Counted from the first letter of the stretch, positions 22,181 through 35,513 are shown. The stretch: 64,000 bases of DNA from Rhabdophis nuchalis (GCA_039707465.1 CM077649.1:15910501-15974500); one strand, 5' to 3'. Program-made: numbers and translations. Notes: generated by a model from the letters alone, not told the origin.

Positions 22181-24825
22181 ATGTCTATCTAAGCACTTGA
22201 AGAACGGGTTCACCAAAGGAAAATCTCTTTGTACAGTATGTGTGTAAAAATGTATTTGATATTAAATATAAAAGAAGGCTTTTACACTGTTACATGTATA
22301 GTTTTTGAGGTTTACATATTTTTTTGTTGTTCTAATCATGACATCCTTCAGTAGAAGACTCTGTTTAGTTATCTAATCCTACTTCTAAAAAAGCCATATA
22401 GATTTATTTCCGAAGGACTATAATATGAAAAAGGTGTGAATATGTTTTATTGAGCTGATACCTGCAAGGGCTGTCTTAAATTAAGGGAGAATCAGCCAAG
22501 ATAATTGTTAAAAAGTATGCATCAGCTAGAGACTAGAGTGAATGACTATTTGCGTAAATATGTTTATCAGATTGGCTGATGGCAAGTTGGTATATATGAA
22601 TCTGAAAATAAAGGAAGGCATATGAATTGATTTAGTTTTTCCCATTAATTAGATGAATTCCTTTATGCTTAGCAATATCCAGTCAGATAGCAATGAATGC
22701 ATGCATTTGGTAGGTTTTAATGAAGGTTTCTTTTTAAATGATAATTAAAAGAGGTTCCATTAAATGTAAATTAAGCTTCAAATTATTTCTCAAAAAGTCC
22801 TTTTGAATTCTTTTTATTCCTCAATGTACAATAAATGGCACTTTTAGGCTTCTGATTAAAAACAAAAAATCTACGAAGAATGTCTTTTATAGTGAGAGAG
22901 AATGATCTCTGGAGGCTGTTATCACCTCTCACAATGGTGACTTCTAGTCTGAATACAGCTATGCTCATTTGTCTAATGAGCAGTGGCGATGGTCATTTGT
23001 CAAAGAGGAAGAAATGTCTTTCATTGGGATATTAATTTTTGTCTCGGTTTGAAATTTGAATTGATTCCCCTCGTCCGTAAGTTATATTAACAATTTGAAT
23101 TACTTTTGTGACTCTGTAAACTCTTCCTTGGAACTGAGTAGGTCTTGTAATGATTGCCTAATGATTGTGTCTACAAAATGTATGTGTCTTTAAATAATGC
23201 CCTTAGATTTTTTTATTTGTGCTCATAATTCCTGTTTGCAATTCTTAGTTTATATATGGGAACTAAAGGTTCAGAAAAGACATGTGCAAGACCACTAGCT
23301 GGAGCCCAAGGATAATTTTTCTGAACCCAATGTATCTCATAAGTCCCCTTCTACTTTCAGACTGGGTTAGAAATGTGCTTTGTTTGATTTTGGCTTAGAA
23401 TGCTTTATGAACTTGCTTATTGTGGCTTTTAAGCTATGATCTATAGTGACGTGATATGTTGTGCAAACTGAGATAATTCTAGTTTATTTTACTTAATTCA
23501 GTAATTTTGTAAGCCATGCTGCAGCTTAGTGCATTGAATGCATCTAGTAGCTAAAAATCTCAGTTTGTATCCATGGTTTCTTGGGTCATAAATGATTTTT
23601 AAAATCTATTTTAATTCTTAAATTACATTTACAGCATAACGTGTCCTAGAGGTTTTTCTGTCATGCCTTTATGCACCTACCAAATGTTTTTTGGATTCTA
23701 TTTTGGTAAGCAAAAATTGCAACAACTCTATATATTTTTGCATTGAGCAGATCAAAAACCCAAATCCAGTATAATTATAATTTAGAAAATAGACATTTTA
23801 TCTGGCATATGAACTAGAATAATTCAGAAATGTTATAATGGAAATTAAATTAAAACATATGTGGCATTTTAAGATGATGCAGAGTGATTTTTAAATAAAT
23901 AAATATGAAATATAGATGTTAACCTAAGGAAACTGAAAATAATTGTCAAACTGAAAGTACTGTAGTGAAAAAAGTGGAAATAGCAGAGGCTATACAGATT
24001 ATCAGTTTTTGGGCTCGATATTAATTACAGTATATGCAGTTGAATAGTTGTTTAATTTGAGAACTGAGAGATTCATCATAGTAAGATATATAAATAAATT
24101 CATAGCTAATAGAAATGTTGTATCCAAAAACAGCAGTAGTAAATAACTTATGATGATATGTTTGAAGAATGATTTCTATGGACCTTTGATAAAGAAACTG
24201 CAGAGTAAGCTACTCACTATTCATTCTATACAAATGCTTAATAAGGAATCTTGGTATTATGATGAGGTCAATGTTGATACATTTGTGATTCAAACTTAAA
24301 ATGCTGATTTGGAATTGTAATTCATTATTCCATTTTTACATGATTACTGCATTCCACAAATAGAATATTTACCTTTATGGCTTAGCCTGAATAAATAGCT
24401 AATAAAAATTTAATGGATTTGTAGAGTGCAATCTGACATGATAAAATATTTAATTTTGTTGAAAACTACAATCAAATATATACATTTCTATTTATTGTTT
24501 TTAAAAAAATATTTCTCATTTTAAAAAGATTTCTCTTGGTTTATTATATAGAAAGAAAAACAAAAACAAAAAGGAAAGGCAATCCCAAAACAATTTAAGG
24601 GAAAAGAGAAAGAAGAAAAAATAGAAATGTAGATTTTGCTTATAACAAACATCACTGTTTTAAATACATTGTAAACTCTTGATTGCATAGAATAAAATCA
24701 ATCGATCTTTCCATTTTGTTCCAGAGACAGAATATATCTCATAAATCTGAGACTATAAATTCAGGGTGATGCAGCCATTCCATCATAACAAAATGATTTT
24801 GTCTTTGCTATGCCTCAAAAAAAAA
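22181..24825. other. AT-rich unique DNA
   Basis: No gene or element recognised; A-rich stretches at 24540-24640 may be the remains of a LINE 3' UTR. Confidence 0.5.
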
Positions 24826-25315
24826 AAAATTAAATTCAAATTAAGATTTATTAACCGCACCCTCTCCCCACAGGGACCCGGGGCGGTGCACAGGCATAAT
24901 TAAAAACAATATACAAAATACAAACATTACTTAAAATAAAATTAAATAAATCTACCTATGCTAAAAATATATAATTAAAACCCATTAAAATTTGTAATTA
25001 AAAGACAGAGAGAACTATTCAAGGCCGGCCAGTCGAAAGAGATGGGTCTTCAATTTTACCCGGAAGGAGCGGAGGTCGGTGGTCGTTCTAATATCAGGGG
25101 GAAGGTCGTTCCAGAGGGCCGGGCCCGCCACAGAGAGCGCCCTTCCCCTGGGCGTCGCCCGCTGACAAAGTCTAGTGGACGGCACCCGGAGAAGCCCCTC
25201 TCTGTGGGAGCGAATCGGTCGTGAGGATGTGTGGGGCAGGATCCGATCTCGCAGATAGCTAGGTCCCGAGCCATGGAGCGCTTTGAAGATGATAACTAAC
25301 ACCTTTATTGGCCTC
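24826..25315 (-). mobile_element. CR1 LINE 3' end
   Basis: One clean frame on the minus strand (25323-25015) gives the CR1 C-terminus: KVLVIIFKALHGSGPSYLRD, RSHREGLLRVPSTRLCQRA, GRALSVAGPALWNDLPPD, FRLAGLE. The 3' UTR carries the complement of GCACCGCCCCGGGTCCC (24870-24895). The frame is close to that of 61979-63034, so the copy is fairly young. It is 5'-truncated at about 25315. Confidence 0.92.
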
Positions 25316-25662
25316 ATGGTCAATAAATGAATATATTTTTATATATTCCAAATATAAGTTGTATAGTATATTTAGAATCACATACACATTTTAAGCCTTT
25401 TTTCTTTACCAATGAGTATATAAAAAAGAACTTGTTACAAAGGTATCACATAATAGTTTATCAATTGGTTTAAATTCCATAAAGAAATATGTTAAATTAT
25501 ATGTTAAATTAAAAAAAATGAAGAGTTTATTCTTATAAAATGTTTTTAATATCAACCTTCTTAAGTTACGCTGAAGCTATTAACAAAGAAAACACATTTA
25601 GAAAGACACTGATGGCTTTAGTCCTGAATGGTAGTAAATATGTAAAAATAAGTCTTAGCCTA

Positions 25663-26141
25663 CCCTGTTTTCCTGAAAATAAGACCTCCTCGGATAATAA
25701 GTCCAATCGGACTTTTGAGCGCATATGCTACAATAAGCCCTTCCCTAAAATATTTAACCACATGTGCAGCCAGTCCCCCCCATTTCCTCGGGGGGGGGGG
25801 AAAGCAGGAGAACATGCCCCCACGCCCCACATGCACCTGCCATCCATGTGGAAGAGTCTCACAGAGGCCACTCCCGCAAACCCTAGCTACCGCACCACTT
25901 CTCTTAGTAGCGACCGCAAAAAGAGCGGCAGGCCCAGTGATACTAGGGCTGGCAAGAGTGGGTCAGGAACAGAGACAGAACTTCCAATCCTCTCTGGATC
26001 AGCTGATCTGTGGGCCGCAGGCTGAGGTTAAGGGGCTTCCTGTATCTCAAAAATAATAAGACCTCCCCAAAAATAAGGCCAAGTGTTTATTTCGGGTGTC
26101 AAAAGAAAATAAGACTGTGTGTTATTTTGGGGGAAACACGG
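25663..26141. mobile_element. TA-flanked mariner-like MITE, 479 bp
   Basis: Inverted ends CCCTGTTTTCCTGAAAATAA and the complement-type ATTTTGGGGGAAACACGG, flanked by TA on both sides. 'AATAAGACC' motifs repeat near both ends. The interior is GC-rich relative to its flanks, which produces spurious reading frames. No transposase is encoded. Confidence 0.75.
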
Positions 26142-26143
26142 TA

Positions 26144-29110
26144 TCACGTTATTGTACAAAATTCTCATGGTCTCATCTAATATTGTTCAATATCATTCCA
26201 GTGGGAAACCAAAATTTGATGTAATGTTGCAATTTAATGGCTGTTTTATTTATTACGTTTTTAAAAATGGAAGTAATTTTTATTTAAGTTTAGAATTTTG
26301 CTAATGCAATGGAATGGAGGCACATTGCCAATTCTTGGTTGATGTGTCAATCCTCAAAAACTGACTGATGGTGATGATTTGAAAAAAAAATTCTTTTTTT
26401 TTTTTGAAGCAAACAGTCTTTTTGTTGTTTGTTTTAATTTTAAATTCTGAATCCATCTGTGAGATTAGTTCTAATTCTGTTTAAGCAGGAAATAATTCTC
26501 TTTAAGTACTCACAGTGTGAGAACTTCATTTGGAGTAGTGTCCTCTTGAAATGCCTTTGTCCTGTCAGAAGGGGCCATCTAGCACTCTTCACTTTAGTTT
26601 CCAGAAAATGAAGATTTCCATAATTGAGCTGGGCCATGAAGTAGCTTTAAAATAGTCTTCTTTACTTACCTTTTGACCCCAACATGGACTCCACAAATAC
26701 TTGTAGTTGCCCTTGCTGGCTGTGGAGTGTTAAGCTTCTGCATTATCTTTTGCTCTCAAAGGAAGAGATGCTTAGCTAAAGTGCTGGTTCTCTGTCAAAA
26801 TAAACGGCTCCATTTTAATGCTTTGTACACTACAAATACAAGGTAAGATTAATAGCACTTAGGTTGTCATAACTTAGGAAGAATGCCTTCTTCATAGTTA
26901 CACTGCACACATGATTTGACCTGTGGCTCTGAAATCTGATGTGTATTCAGATGATCTATTCTTTCCTTCTTCTTTTTTCTATTCAGTGTGATAACCTTGT
27001 CAGTGGAGGAGCCTGAAAGTCTCGTTCTGTGGTTGTCGCCCCAGGAATATTTCCTGTTCCCCCATTCAACTGAAAAGCAGAAGAAAACTGAAGGTCATGG
27101 GTGTATGTGTGGGAGAATGTAAGCAATGAATGAACCTCCTTTTTTATTCTCTCCCTTTATTTCTCAAACAACAAAATATTGTTCTATTTACTTCATGTAA
27201 TAGGATGAAATCCTCGATATCGTTCTGCCAGCATTGATTTCCCAAATCTGGTATCTTCAAAATCTTTAGGGCCAAATTCCCATGAACACAAATAGAGACT
27301 GTAGAAGGGATTTAGTCTTGTTAAGCCATGGATTGCTTCAAGAAACCAAAAGTAAGAAAACCATGGCTGATTTATAAATCAGATCTGTGTGAATTTCTAC
27401 ACATACATACATACATAAACATACATACAGATATACAATGAAAGTTGTTCCATAAAAAAACAGGATATATATTTTAAGAAAATAAGTGCATTACCAGTTC
27501 AGGGTTGGAAAAGCAATTTCAACATTTTACACAAAATTGATTTTAGTGCAATTTTAAGAAATTCTTTAAGGTAACAGATGGCACATTCAATTTGGTTAGA
27601 CTCCATAGAAACTCTTTCGGAAAACAGAGTTATCATTGCTAAAAACCAGAAATGTGCTGATTTTCAAATGTGCTGATAGTTATGCTGCATACTAAATTTG
27701 AGATTGAATATTAGCTCTAGGGAGAATTTAAAATGGGGAAAAAAGGTTTATTGGCCGTATGGAAGCTGCTGAGCTAAGATTAAGTGATTGGAACTGGTTC
27801 TGCTGACAGAGATGACACTGGGCACTGGAAATATAAACCAGTGATTCTCTAAGAAAAGTGGCATCTATTCTTAAGCACATAAATTCTTGATCATGGCAAC
27901 GTGGTACTGTATGTAGAGCTTTATTAAGTTAGTTTTAGTGAAATGCCATTCATAAAACATTTTTACCTTTTTCATTACTTCAATATGATTGTCATTAATG
28001 GGTTACTTTCACATGAAGTTTGCAAACACATATTTTTCTCCTGTTTTGCCAATTTCCTTTGTCTAATTAGGATGCCTAAAATTTATTTTAATACTGTATT
28101 CATTAGACGTAAGTAAAAATACTATGTGTATATGAGAGTGTGTATAGAAAAACTCTTACCTTGCATTTTAGCTAGCAAGAAAATGTATGCAGTAATTAAT
28201 ACAAACCTCCAGTAGAACCAGACAAGCATTAAATAGATTGATAAACTGAAACCCTTGGCAAAAAAAAAATATTCTAATGCAGAAAGCAAAACTAACATAA
28301 GAGAATCATCCATAGATGATGTTTCCAATGAAAGATTTGGACTCTGCCTTTAGTGGAAGTGGTATAAAATTAAGAGAAGGGGTTCAAAGTATGGTATTAA
28401 AATATTGGTGGGTTTGCATTGGGAAGAATAATTTTAAGGATTAGAGGCTAAAGGATAATCTGCTGAGTGGAGTATATCCTGATTGTGGGAAACGGAGGAA
28501 AATAGTCTTAGATGATGTGTATTCTAAGGAATTGTAATCTGAGCTGTGAGGGGTGACAAGGTCATCTACAAGGTCATAGCTGCTGCACAAGAAATGTATC
28601 TTGAGAGCTGCTGATTGCCCAGCATGTTTGAATGACTACTTTCTGCCGAACAAGCAGAGACTATAAAAGGTAGCTAACAAAAATATGTCTGTTGACTTGG
28701 GAAGATGTAGGAGTCCCTAACCATTTTTCCTCTAAATCAAGAATTTCCTAACCTAAGAGGCTAAGAAGGACATAAATACATGTGTTTCTAATGGCACTTC
28801 TCTAAGGAACACAAGTTATACTGTTTGTGTTAATGGAAAAAATACAATTTCTGGAGTAAGAACAGAATTATCTAGATTCTAGATAAACTGGAGGCATGAG
28901 ATGGGTTCTTCCTGAAAAGGCTGGTAAAAATGTGGTTGACCCAAACATAGGACGATTATTAATCGTAGAACTGAATTCTGTAAAGTTGCTAACAGTACTT
29001 GTGGAAGATAGGTTGTAATTACAAACTGAATATGAGGCAACAGATGTTCTTACAAAGAGAGAATATGCAGTTTTAGACTGCATCAACAGAAGTGTACCTT
29101 CCAAATCATA
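26144..29110. other. AT-rich unique DNA
   Basis: No gene or recognised element; short (ACAT)n at about 27396-27430. Possible intronic conserved sequence cannot be judged without alignment. Confidence 0.5.
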
Positions 29111-29119
29111 GCATCTAGT

Positions 29120-29560
29120 TGCCGCACTTCATTTTGCTTTGGTAAGAATCTATTTTTGTGTCCAGTTCTGGGCATTGCATTTAAAAAGGCTTCAGAGAAA
29201 TTAAATTAGAGAAGAGCAGCAATGATGATCAAGAGTCTAGAAAAGTCTGTCAGGTGATATTTAGCCTTGAGGAAAGATAACTAAGGGGAGGAAATTATAG
29301 CAATATTTAAATACCTGAAAGTATATCACATTGAAGAAGGTCAGCTTCTATTATCTATCATTACAAAATATAGAATGCGGAATAATAGACTTAAATTACA
29401 GGGAGACAGATTCTATTTGGATTTTAGAACGGAAAAAAAGCAACTTCCTAACAGTTCACATTGAAATTAATTACAAAGAAAGCGGTAGGTTTCTTTTTAC
29501 TGTATATATTCAAGAAAAGATGGACTTGTTAAGCTTAAACCCAAGATGACAGAGTGAAAT
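29120..29560 (+). mobile_element. Very old CR1/L2-like LINE fragment
   Basis: Patches such as VQFWALHLKRLQ (29160-29195) and, downstream, KKATS*QF... resemble the C-terminal ORF2 region seen more cleanly at 58920-59330 ([17 protein letters not shown]). Many stops. Confidence 0.5.
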
Positions 29561-29989
29561 CTAGTTGAGGTCAATCCTTATATTTGCTTACACCTAATTG
29601 ACAGAATCTTGCCAAACTAAAGCTATAACCTTCTAATGTGATATATCACGAGAGTTCTAGGGTGTGGCTATTCTAAACCTCTTCCCCCTCTCCCATCTAG
29701 TTTGGGACTGCACAGTGTCTTAATCTGGGCCTCTCTCTGAGAAAGCTCTGTGCTGCCAAAACTCTTCCCCCACTGCTCCTCCAGGTGCACATTCCATCAC
29801 AAGACTAGACATTCAATTTGGATTTGTGCAATGAGTGGGGGATGGGGAGCTGGACTCTCTGGCATAAATGGGCACTTTCTAAGTTTATAATTCTATTAGT
29901 CAGTACTTTCAGAAGCCAGGTCAAAGCACAAGGAATCCTTAGAAGAAGTGTATTGCCTTCTGAAATACTCTATAACATAGCCTCCGCTG

Positions 29990-30178
29990 TGACTAATTTT
30001 AGATAGTTTTAAATGGGGAATTTTAATTGGTTTTAGCGCAGGTTTTTGTTATTTAATAGGTTTAAAATTTATGTATTTTGTACTATTTTTGTATGTTGTT
30101 TTTAAATTCCTGTGCGCCGCTCTGGGTCCTTTTGGAGAAGGGCGGGATATAAATTGAATAAAATCTAAATCTAAATCT
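29990..30178 (+). mobile_element. CR1 3' UTR fragment
   Basis: Contains the CR1 3' UTR signature GCGCCGCTCTGGGTCC (30115-30130), GAAGGGCGGGATATAAATTG and a short (AAATCT)n tail (30162-30178). No certain coding part. Confidence 0.8.
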
Positions 30179-30531
30179 ATAAAGATACAGTTTGAAAAAT
30201 TGCTTAAAAAGAAGTAAGATATATTCTTTTTGCTTTCTTAGACCAATCAAATATTTAACTGTAGTGTAGTATTTTGAACACTTTTCAGAATCAGTTCCAC
30301 ATCCAATATCCTCATGTCAGACATAAACACCTGCAGAAAGTAAGTTAAATGCACATTAAAAAATGTAAAGCATGCATGATATATTGCTTCCATCTAGCTC
30401 GCCTGCCAGACTGTGCCTCCACTGCAAAGTGGAGGCACATTTGCTAGATGAAGTATGGGATGGCTTGTCTTTTATTAAAGAAGGGTCAGTTGAAAGTACC
30501 ATCACTTTCTACATGGCTCAAATACACACAA

Positions 30532-31083
30532 TCTATATAAATAAAAATGTAACTATGAGTTTGTTCAAAACTGCTAATCTCCGAAAGTACTGCATCGATC
30601 ACTTCCAAATTTTCACACAATGTTCCTTTCAAATACAGCACCAATGATATCTATAGATTGTGTAGATGTCACACCTGTGCCAGATACATGTAATGGAAAT
30701 GTAAAAAATTGTTAAAAAGGTAGGTAGATGGATAACAGAGAGAGCAGAGGGCCACAGGTATTATGTTTTCCTTTATGACATAAAATACTCTGAAGGAGAA
30801 ATACAGTAGGTGGTAGGTAGGTAGAGGGATAGAGAGAGGTAGGGACAAATGCAGTAGGTAGGTAAGTAGGTAGGTAGGTAGGTAGGTAGGTAGGTAGGTA
30901 GAGGGATAGAGAGAGGATAGAGAGGGAGAGGGAGAAATACAGTAGGTAGGTAGGTAGAGGCAGAGAGGGAGTAGGTAGGTAGCTTGGGTTACCTGTTTGT
31001 GTGTGCAGGTGTAGATCTACACACAGATTGGTTGGCCATTTAACCAGACTGGGCCACAGCAAGGCATGGCCGGGAACGGCTAG
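30532..31083 (+). mobile_element. Nonautonomous Helitron, 552 bp
   Basis: Starts TCTATATAAATAAAAATGTA, a typical Helitron 5' end, and ends in a 4-bp-stem hairpin (GCCG-GGAA-CGGC, 31069-31080) and CTAG. It sits between A (30531) and T (31084), the Helitron insertion rule. It carries no Rep/helicase gene. A CTACC-type minisatellite (complement) fills 30716-30990. Confidence 0.85.
30716..30990. repeat. GTAGG/GAGAGG minisatellite inside Helitron
   Basis: The complement of the array at 21558-22172: runs of GTAG, then AGGGATAGAGAGAG and AAATACAGTAGG. Its internal position at the same place in both Helitrons shows it is part of the element. Confidence 0.9.
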
Positions 31084-31492
31084 TATGAAAATAGCTATAT
31101 ATGTCTGCCAGCTCTTGAAAATTTGAGAATGGTAACTAGTTTTTGTTTCATATGGCAGATAGGGCATTCATAAAGCTGCTATATTTATGAGTGTTCATTA
31201 TCTCAAATACTAATTTTAGTTGCATATAATTTAAGCAAATCAGTGATTATTTTAGCTTTCTAATCATTACCGATCACCAGCTCCACATTGGTTTTCTCAG
31301 AAATTAGAGAAAAGATAATAGCATGCTTTTCACATCTACTAAGCCAAAACACGGTTGATTTAGTTTTGACATACCATCTCAAGTAAGACCATCCATTGAG
31401 ATATGTAAGTAGTAGTTTTGCTTAAACCTGTATAAATCCAGTTAGGGTGGCTTATACAATAAATTGAGGTTAAGCCATCACATTATTTATGT

Positions 31493-31627
31493 CAGGGGTG
31501 TCCAAACTTGGGAACTTTAAGACCCGTGGACTTCAACTCCCAGAATTCCCCAGCCAGCCATGCTGGCTAGGGAATTCTGGGAGTTGAAGTCCACGGGTCT
31601 TAAAGTTCCCAAGTTTGGACACCCCTG
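31493..31627. mobile_element. hAT hairpin MITE, subfamily B
   Basis: 135 bp, CAGGGGTGTCCAAACTTGGG to its complement. Perfect target duplication ATTTATGT (31485-31492, 31628-31635), central TA. Confidence 0.95.
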
Positions 31628-31639
31628 ATTTATGTTATA

Positions 31640-32760
31640 GGAAAGTAAGAAACTGTTATTTCTCATGTTTTCTGCATTTTTAATATTGCAGTTGAAGAGA
31701 GAATTGAGGAGTGGCTTCCTTTCTAGTAGACCAAAAACATTTGTCTCTATCTTGTGGAGTTTTGGTATCTGCTCCAACAATACCCCTATTCCCCACTGCA
31801 TTGTTTTTTCCCCCCTCGTTGAGCTACAACACACACACTCTATGGGTGATTTTGCTGCTGTTATGAATATTTTCAGTCCCCTCTGGCTGTTTCTTTTCCT
31901 TCTTCCTAGCCTGGAAGCTGTTCCTAACAAAACCCATTCCAGAGCTTTCCAATTTCACTTCCTCCAGAAAGTTTGGCTACAGGTTCCAGAATTGTGAGCC
32001 AGTGTAGTAGTATGGCCAATAGCGGCTGTAATCCAACATTTTTGAATTTCTGAATCCACAGCTGGATTGTAGAAGGCTTTGGTGTACAACCACATGTTCA
32101 GTGTAGGACTTTCTCTCCCTCTTTATTGCTCTCTGAATGTCCTCTGTCCTGTTTTAGCTCAGAAGTAGAATGCTTGCTTTCCTGAAATCCTACACCTAGT
32201 TCTACAAGTTAGTCTCCTAACCCTTTGCTAGTGGGAATGCTGTTTATGTCAGTGTGCTTGTGCAATGTGTGTGGGAAGGCTCTGCAGACCGGTTCCATCA
32301 TGCTGTCACTGCCCCTCACTGTTCAATGGAATATAATAATTGAACGTGATTATGATTAGTCATTGCAGTGCTCCGTGGGAAGTTGCTCCTGCTGTGGCTT
32401 TGTTGGCGTTTTTACCCATAGCAACAATTGAAGTTTTAATTGTGTCACTAGGAGAGCATGTAATTAGAATGTGTTATTTTAGTTAAGGTTAGTGTATTGA
32501 TAACCATTTCATCCAAGCCTAATGACTTGGATTAGTGACTTGAAGTTAATTTTCATTTTGTAAAATACGTCTTACGCATGATTTTCCTACCTTTTATAAA
32601 TAGAATTCTTTTTTCTTTGCACTATTAGGATTTGTGGTGGTATCTTTTGTTTTAAGAGAATGAATGAAGACAAAAAAATATTCCATGTTTGAAAAGAAAT
32701 GACAGTATCATAAGAATAAGGTATGCTATTGCATAGATTCCGGTCTATTTAATGGGCTCT
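31640..32760. other. Unique DNA
   Basis: No gene or element recognised. Confidence 0.5.
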
Positions 32761-32768
32761 ATGTAGGT

Positions 32769-32958
32769 CAGAGGTCTCATTCTCGCAGCCCATGGGCCAA
32801 TTGCGGCCCGCAGGACGGTATCTTGTGGCCCCCACTGTGATATGAAAGTATAATATTAGTGCAGGGGGAGTGGACCTCTGTGGAATCCCTTATGCGGCCC
32901 AGCCTCACCCAGCCTCTGCCTCCAGCGGCCCCCAGGTAAATTGAGTTGGAGACCCCTG
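32769..32958. mobile_element. hAT nonautonomous element, 190 bp
   Basis: Ends CAGAGGTCTCATTCTCGC and the complement-type TTGGAGACCCCTG. Perfect target duplication ATGTAGGT (32761-32768, 32959-32966), central TA. The interior is unlike the hairpin MITEs: GC-rich with repeated 'GCGGCCC', not palindromic. Confidence 0.92.
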
Positions 32959-33902
32959 ATGTAGGTGAACTCTCAATACATCATAACCTTTGAGGATTTT
33001 CCCCTCAGCTACTTGGAAATGAACTGCTCATGGAAGTCTTTATACAATGGCTACACATATGCTTGTTTCAAGCTAGTCTCAGAACTGTTTTGAGAATCCT
33101 ATAGTAATCCTTTAATAGTATGGGTTTGGGAGAGTTTGGCTCTTTTTGGATCTAATTTTAAACAACACATTACATTTGGCTACTTCTATTTTAAGCCATA
33201 GACATTAAAATGATTTTTTTTTTTCATTTTGAAGTTCAGCATTGCTATTATCCTTTCAAAGTTTGGGTGATCTTAAAAAGAAACATCATTGTGGAAGTGT
33301 GGTTAATAAAATCCTGTGATTGTTGCATTTTTACAGCCAACTGCCATCACAGCACCTTGCTTACCCTGGATGGTCATTGGCAAATGGAGGTCGTCGGTAA
33401 AAAGTGTATTAGGTGTGTATTGCATTCCAGCATCTTCTGCAACCTGTCAGAACTAGCCATTTTAAAGATCGGTGAATGCCAAATTCTGTGTGTGCTGTCA
33501 CTACTCATATGATAGCACTTGTGTTGGTATAAGCAACTAGAACAACAACAAAAAAGTAGTTGTGAAATTGATCCCACTTTTAATTAAAATTCTTTCATTA
33601 GGAAGAGGATAAATGCAACTCTAAATATTGCACATGTTTCAATGTTCAAGTCAGAACTGGCTGGTCTGACTGTACAATTACGCTACAAAAATGGAATGTA
33701 ACTGCAAGGATGAATTCACTCTCAGCATTGAACTGTAGCTTCCTTTTCCTGCCTCCAGTTCTGTTCTTGGCACCTCCCTTAAATTATGTCTTGTGCTTGC
33801 TAGCCATCTGCTTCCTCCTCCCCTACACACTATTCTGATGGAACTGGAAAGGTGTGTTTAAATGTTATTAAAATGAAGACTGACTGACTAGTTCCTGATG
33901 TT

Positions 33903-33957
33903 TGAACTAGTCCTGGGTCCTCTGTGGAGAAGGGCGGGATATAAATTTAAATAATAA
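33903..33957 (+). mobile_element. CR1 3' terminus fragment
   Basis: Only about 55 bases: TCCTGGGTCCTCTGTGGAGA then AGGGCGGGATATAAATTTAAATAA, the CR1 3' terminal block. Confidence 0.75.
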
Positions 33958-34074
33958 GTTCAAATTCTGTTTGCTTTGCTGTCCAATAGTATTTTTTTTT
34001 AAAAAAGGTCTTAGCATTCTTTTTAAAGAAAAGTACTGTGGAGTGTTATGTTTATGGCTTTGCTCATGCATAAG

Positions 34075-34121
34075 ATCCTATCCTATCCTATCCTATTCTA
34101 TCCTATCCTATCCTATCCTAA
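34075..34121. repeat. (ATCCT)n microsatellite
   Basis: About nine pentamers with one ATTCT variant. Confidence 0.95.
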
Positions 34122-34442
34122 TTTACAGAAAAGAATGTTAGAAGTAACTTGCGGTTAACATTACTATCCCAATACTATCATATTAATCAATCTATAAATA
34201 TGAAAAACACATATGCAGGGCAACTTTAACAGAACAACTGATTTGAGTTTTTAGTCTGGACAGAGTTTATCATTAAACAGGAGTTTTAAACATTGGCACC
34301 ACATGAAAGAAATGCAGTTTAAAATCAGAATCTGATTTACCAAACTTCAATGAATTATATTCTAAGTTAATTCTGTATTGTAGGCATGTCGGGGGTAGAA
34401 TTGATATAGAAAAGGCCAGTGAGAAATCAGATGGCCTCTATA

Positions 34443-34731
34443 CAGTGATGGGATTCAAAAAAAATTACCGCCAGTTCTGTGGGCGTGGTGTGACTTGGTG
34501 GGCGTGGCTTGGTGGGCATGGCAAGGGAAGGATACTGCAAATTTTCCACCCGACCCCACTAACCCACTTTCCAGCTCCGAAGAAGATCCAACGATCAGCA
34601 GGGGCTCAGGAGGCGGAGAATAGGTGGGGGTGGAACCAGCAGGGGGTGGTATTTGCCGGTTCTCCGAACCACTCAAAATTTCTGCTAACGGTTTGCCAAA
34701 ACCGGTCAGAACTGGCTGAATACCACCTCTA
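34443..34731. mobile_element. DNA-transposon-like MITE, about 290 bp
   Basis: Ends CAGTGATGGGATTCA and TGAATACCACCTCTA are inverted repeats with mismatches. Possible 8-bp duplication CCTCTATA/ATTCTATA (6 of 8). Interior repeats GGGCGTGG/GGGCATGG. The TA-centre rule is not met, so it is likely a different hAT-type family. Confidence 0.6.
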
Positions 34732-35231
34732 ATTCTATAGTACACTAGGGAGAAGACTTCCCAGTTTTTAGAACTGTACAAAGATAATCCCCTTTAAATG
34801 TTTCCTGACCTTGCACAAGACTTCATATTTTTATTACATCTAGCTTTGGGTGCTTGCTTGTTAGGAGCACTAATTTTGAATTATATGCCCTGGGCATGCT
34901 ATATGAAGGACTTGGGAATTGCTTAATAGTGAAGGTAATGAATTTTATTGTAAAGCAGAGTGTTTTAAAGAAATGTTAATAGGAATGTATGTACTGATAG
35001 AGCTGTTAATGTGGCGGCAGTTCTAAACAGACATCCTAGGGAGTAACTATAATTGAATGTAGTGGGATTTATAAGATAACATTATATGACTGGGCTGCAA
35101 ATGCTTTTAAAAAGAAATGGTAAGGCAGCTGTTGATTCAACATATCTTAAAATATTATCTTTGTATAATACTAGGTAGCTTGTTGACTTTTGCTACTAAA
35201 TTAACTTTTAAAGGCAAATGAAGTAAAAATT

Positions 35232-35246
35232 GGTTGCCTAGCAACC
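35232..35246. promoter_or_regulatory. RFX-type X-box motif
   Basis: GGTTGCCTAGCAACC matches the X-box consensus GTNRCC-N(0-3)-RGYAAC at every position, with one spacer base. RFX factors bind such sites in cilium gene promoters and enhancers. It is a single 15-bp match in a long noncoding stretch, so function is unproven. Confidence 0.4.
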
Positions 35247-35378
35247 TATGCCAGTTTAAAAATATTGGTGAATGGGTCAATAAGTAACCAACAGTATCAT
35301 GCGACATTGGTATGAGGATCTATGAACACCCCCCCCCCCCCAAATTTATGCTGCTTGTTAATTTTTAATGTTGTAGAA

Positions 35379-35513
35379 CAGGGGTCTCCAACCTTTGCAA
35401 CTTTAAGTCTGAAGGACTTCAGCTCCCAGAATTCTCCAGGCAGCTTTGCTGGCTGGAGAATTCTGCGAGCTGAAGTCCTTCAGACTTAAAGTTGCAAAGG
35501 TTGGAGACCCCTG
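35379..35513. mobile_element. hAT hairpin MITE, subfamily A
   Basis: 135 bp. Flanks TTGTAGAA (35371-35378) and TTCTACAA (35514-35521) agree at 6 of 8 positions with TA in the centre, and are also exact reverse complements of each other. Confidence 0.92.
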
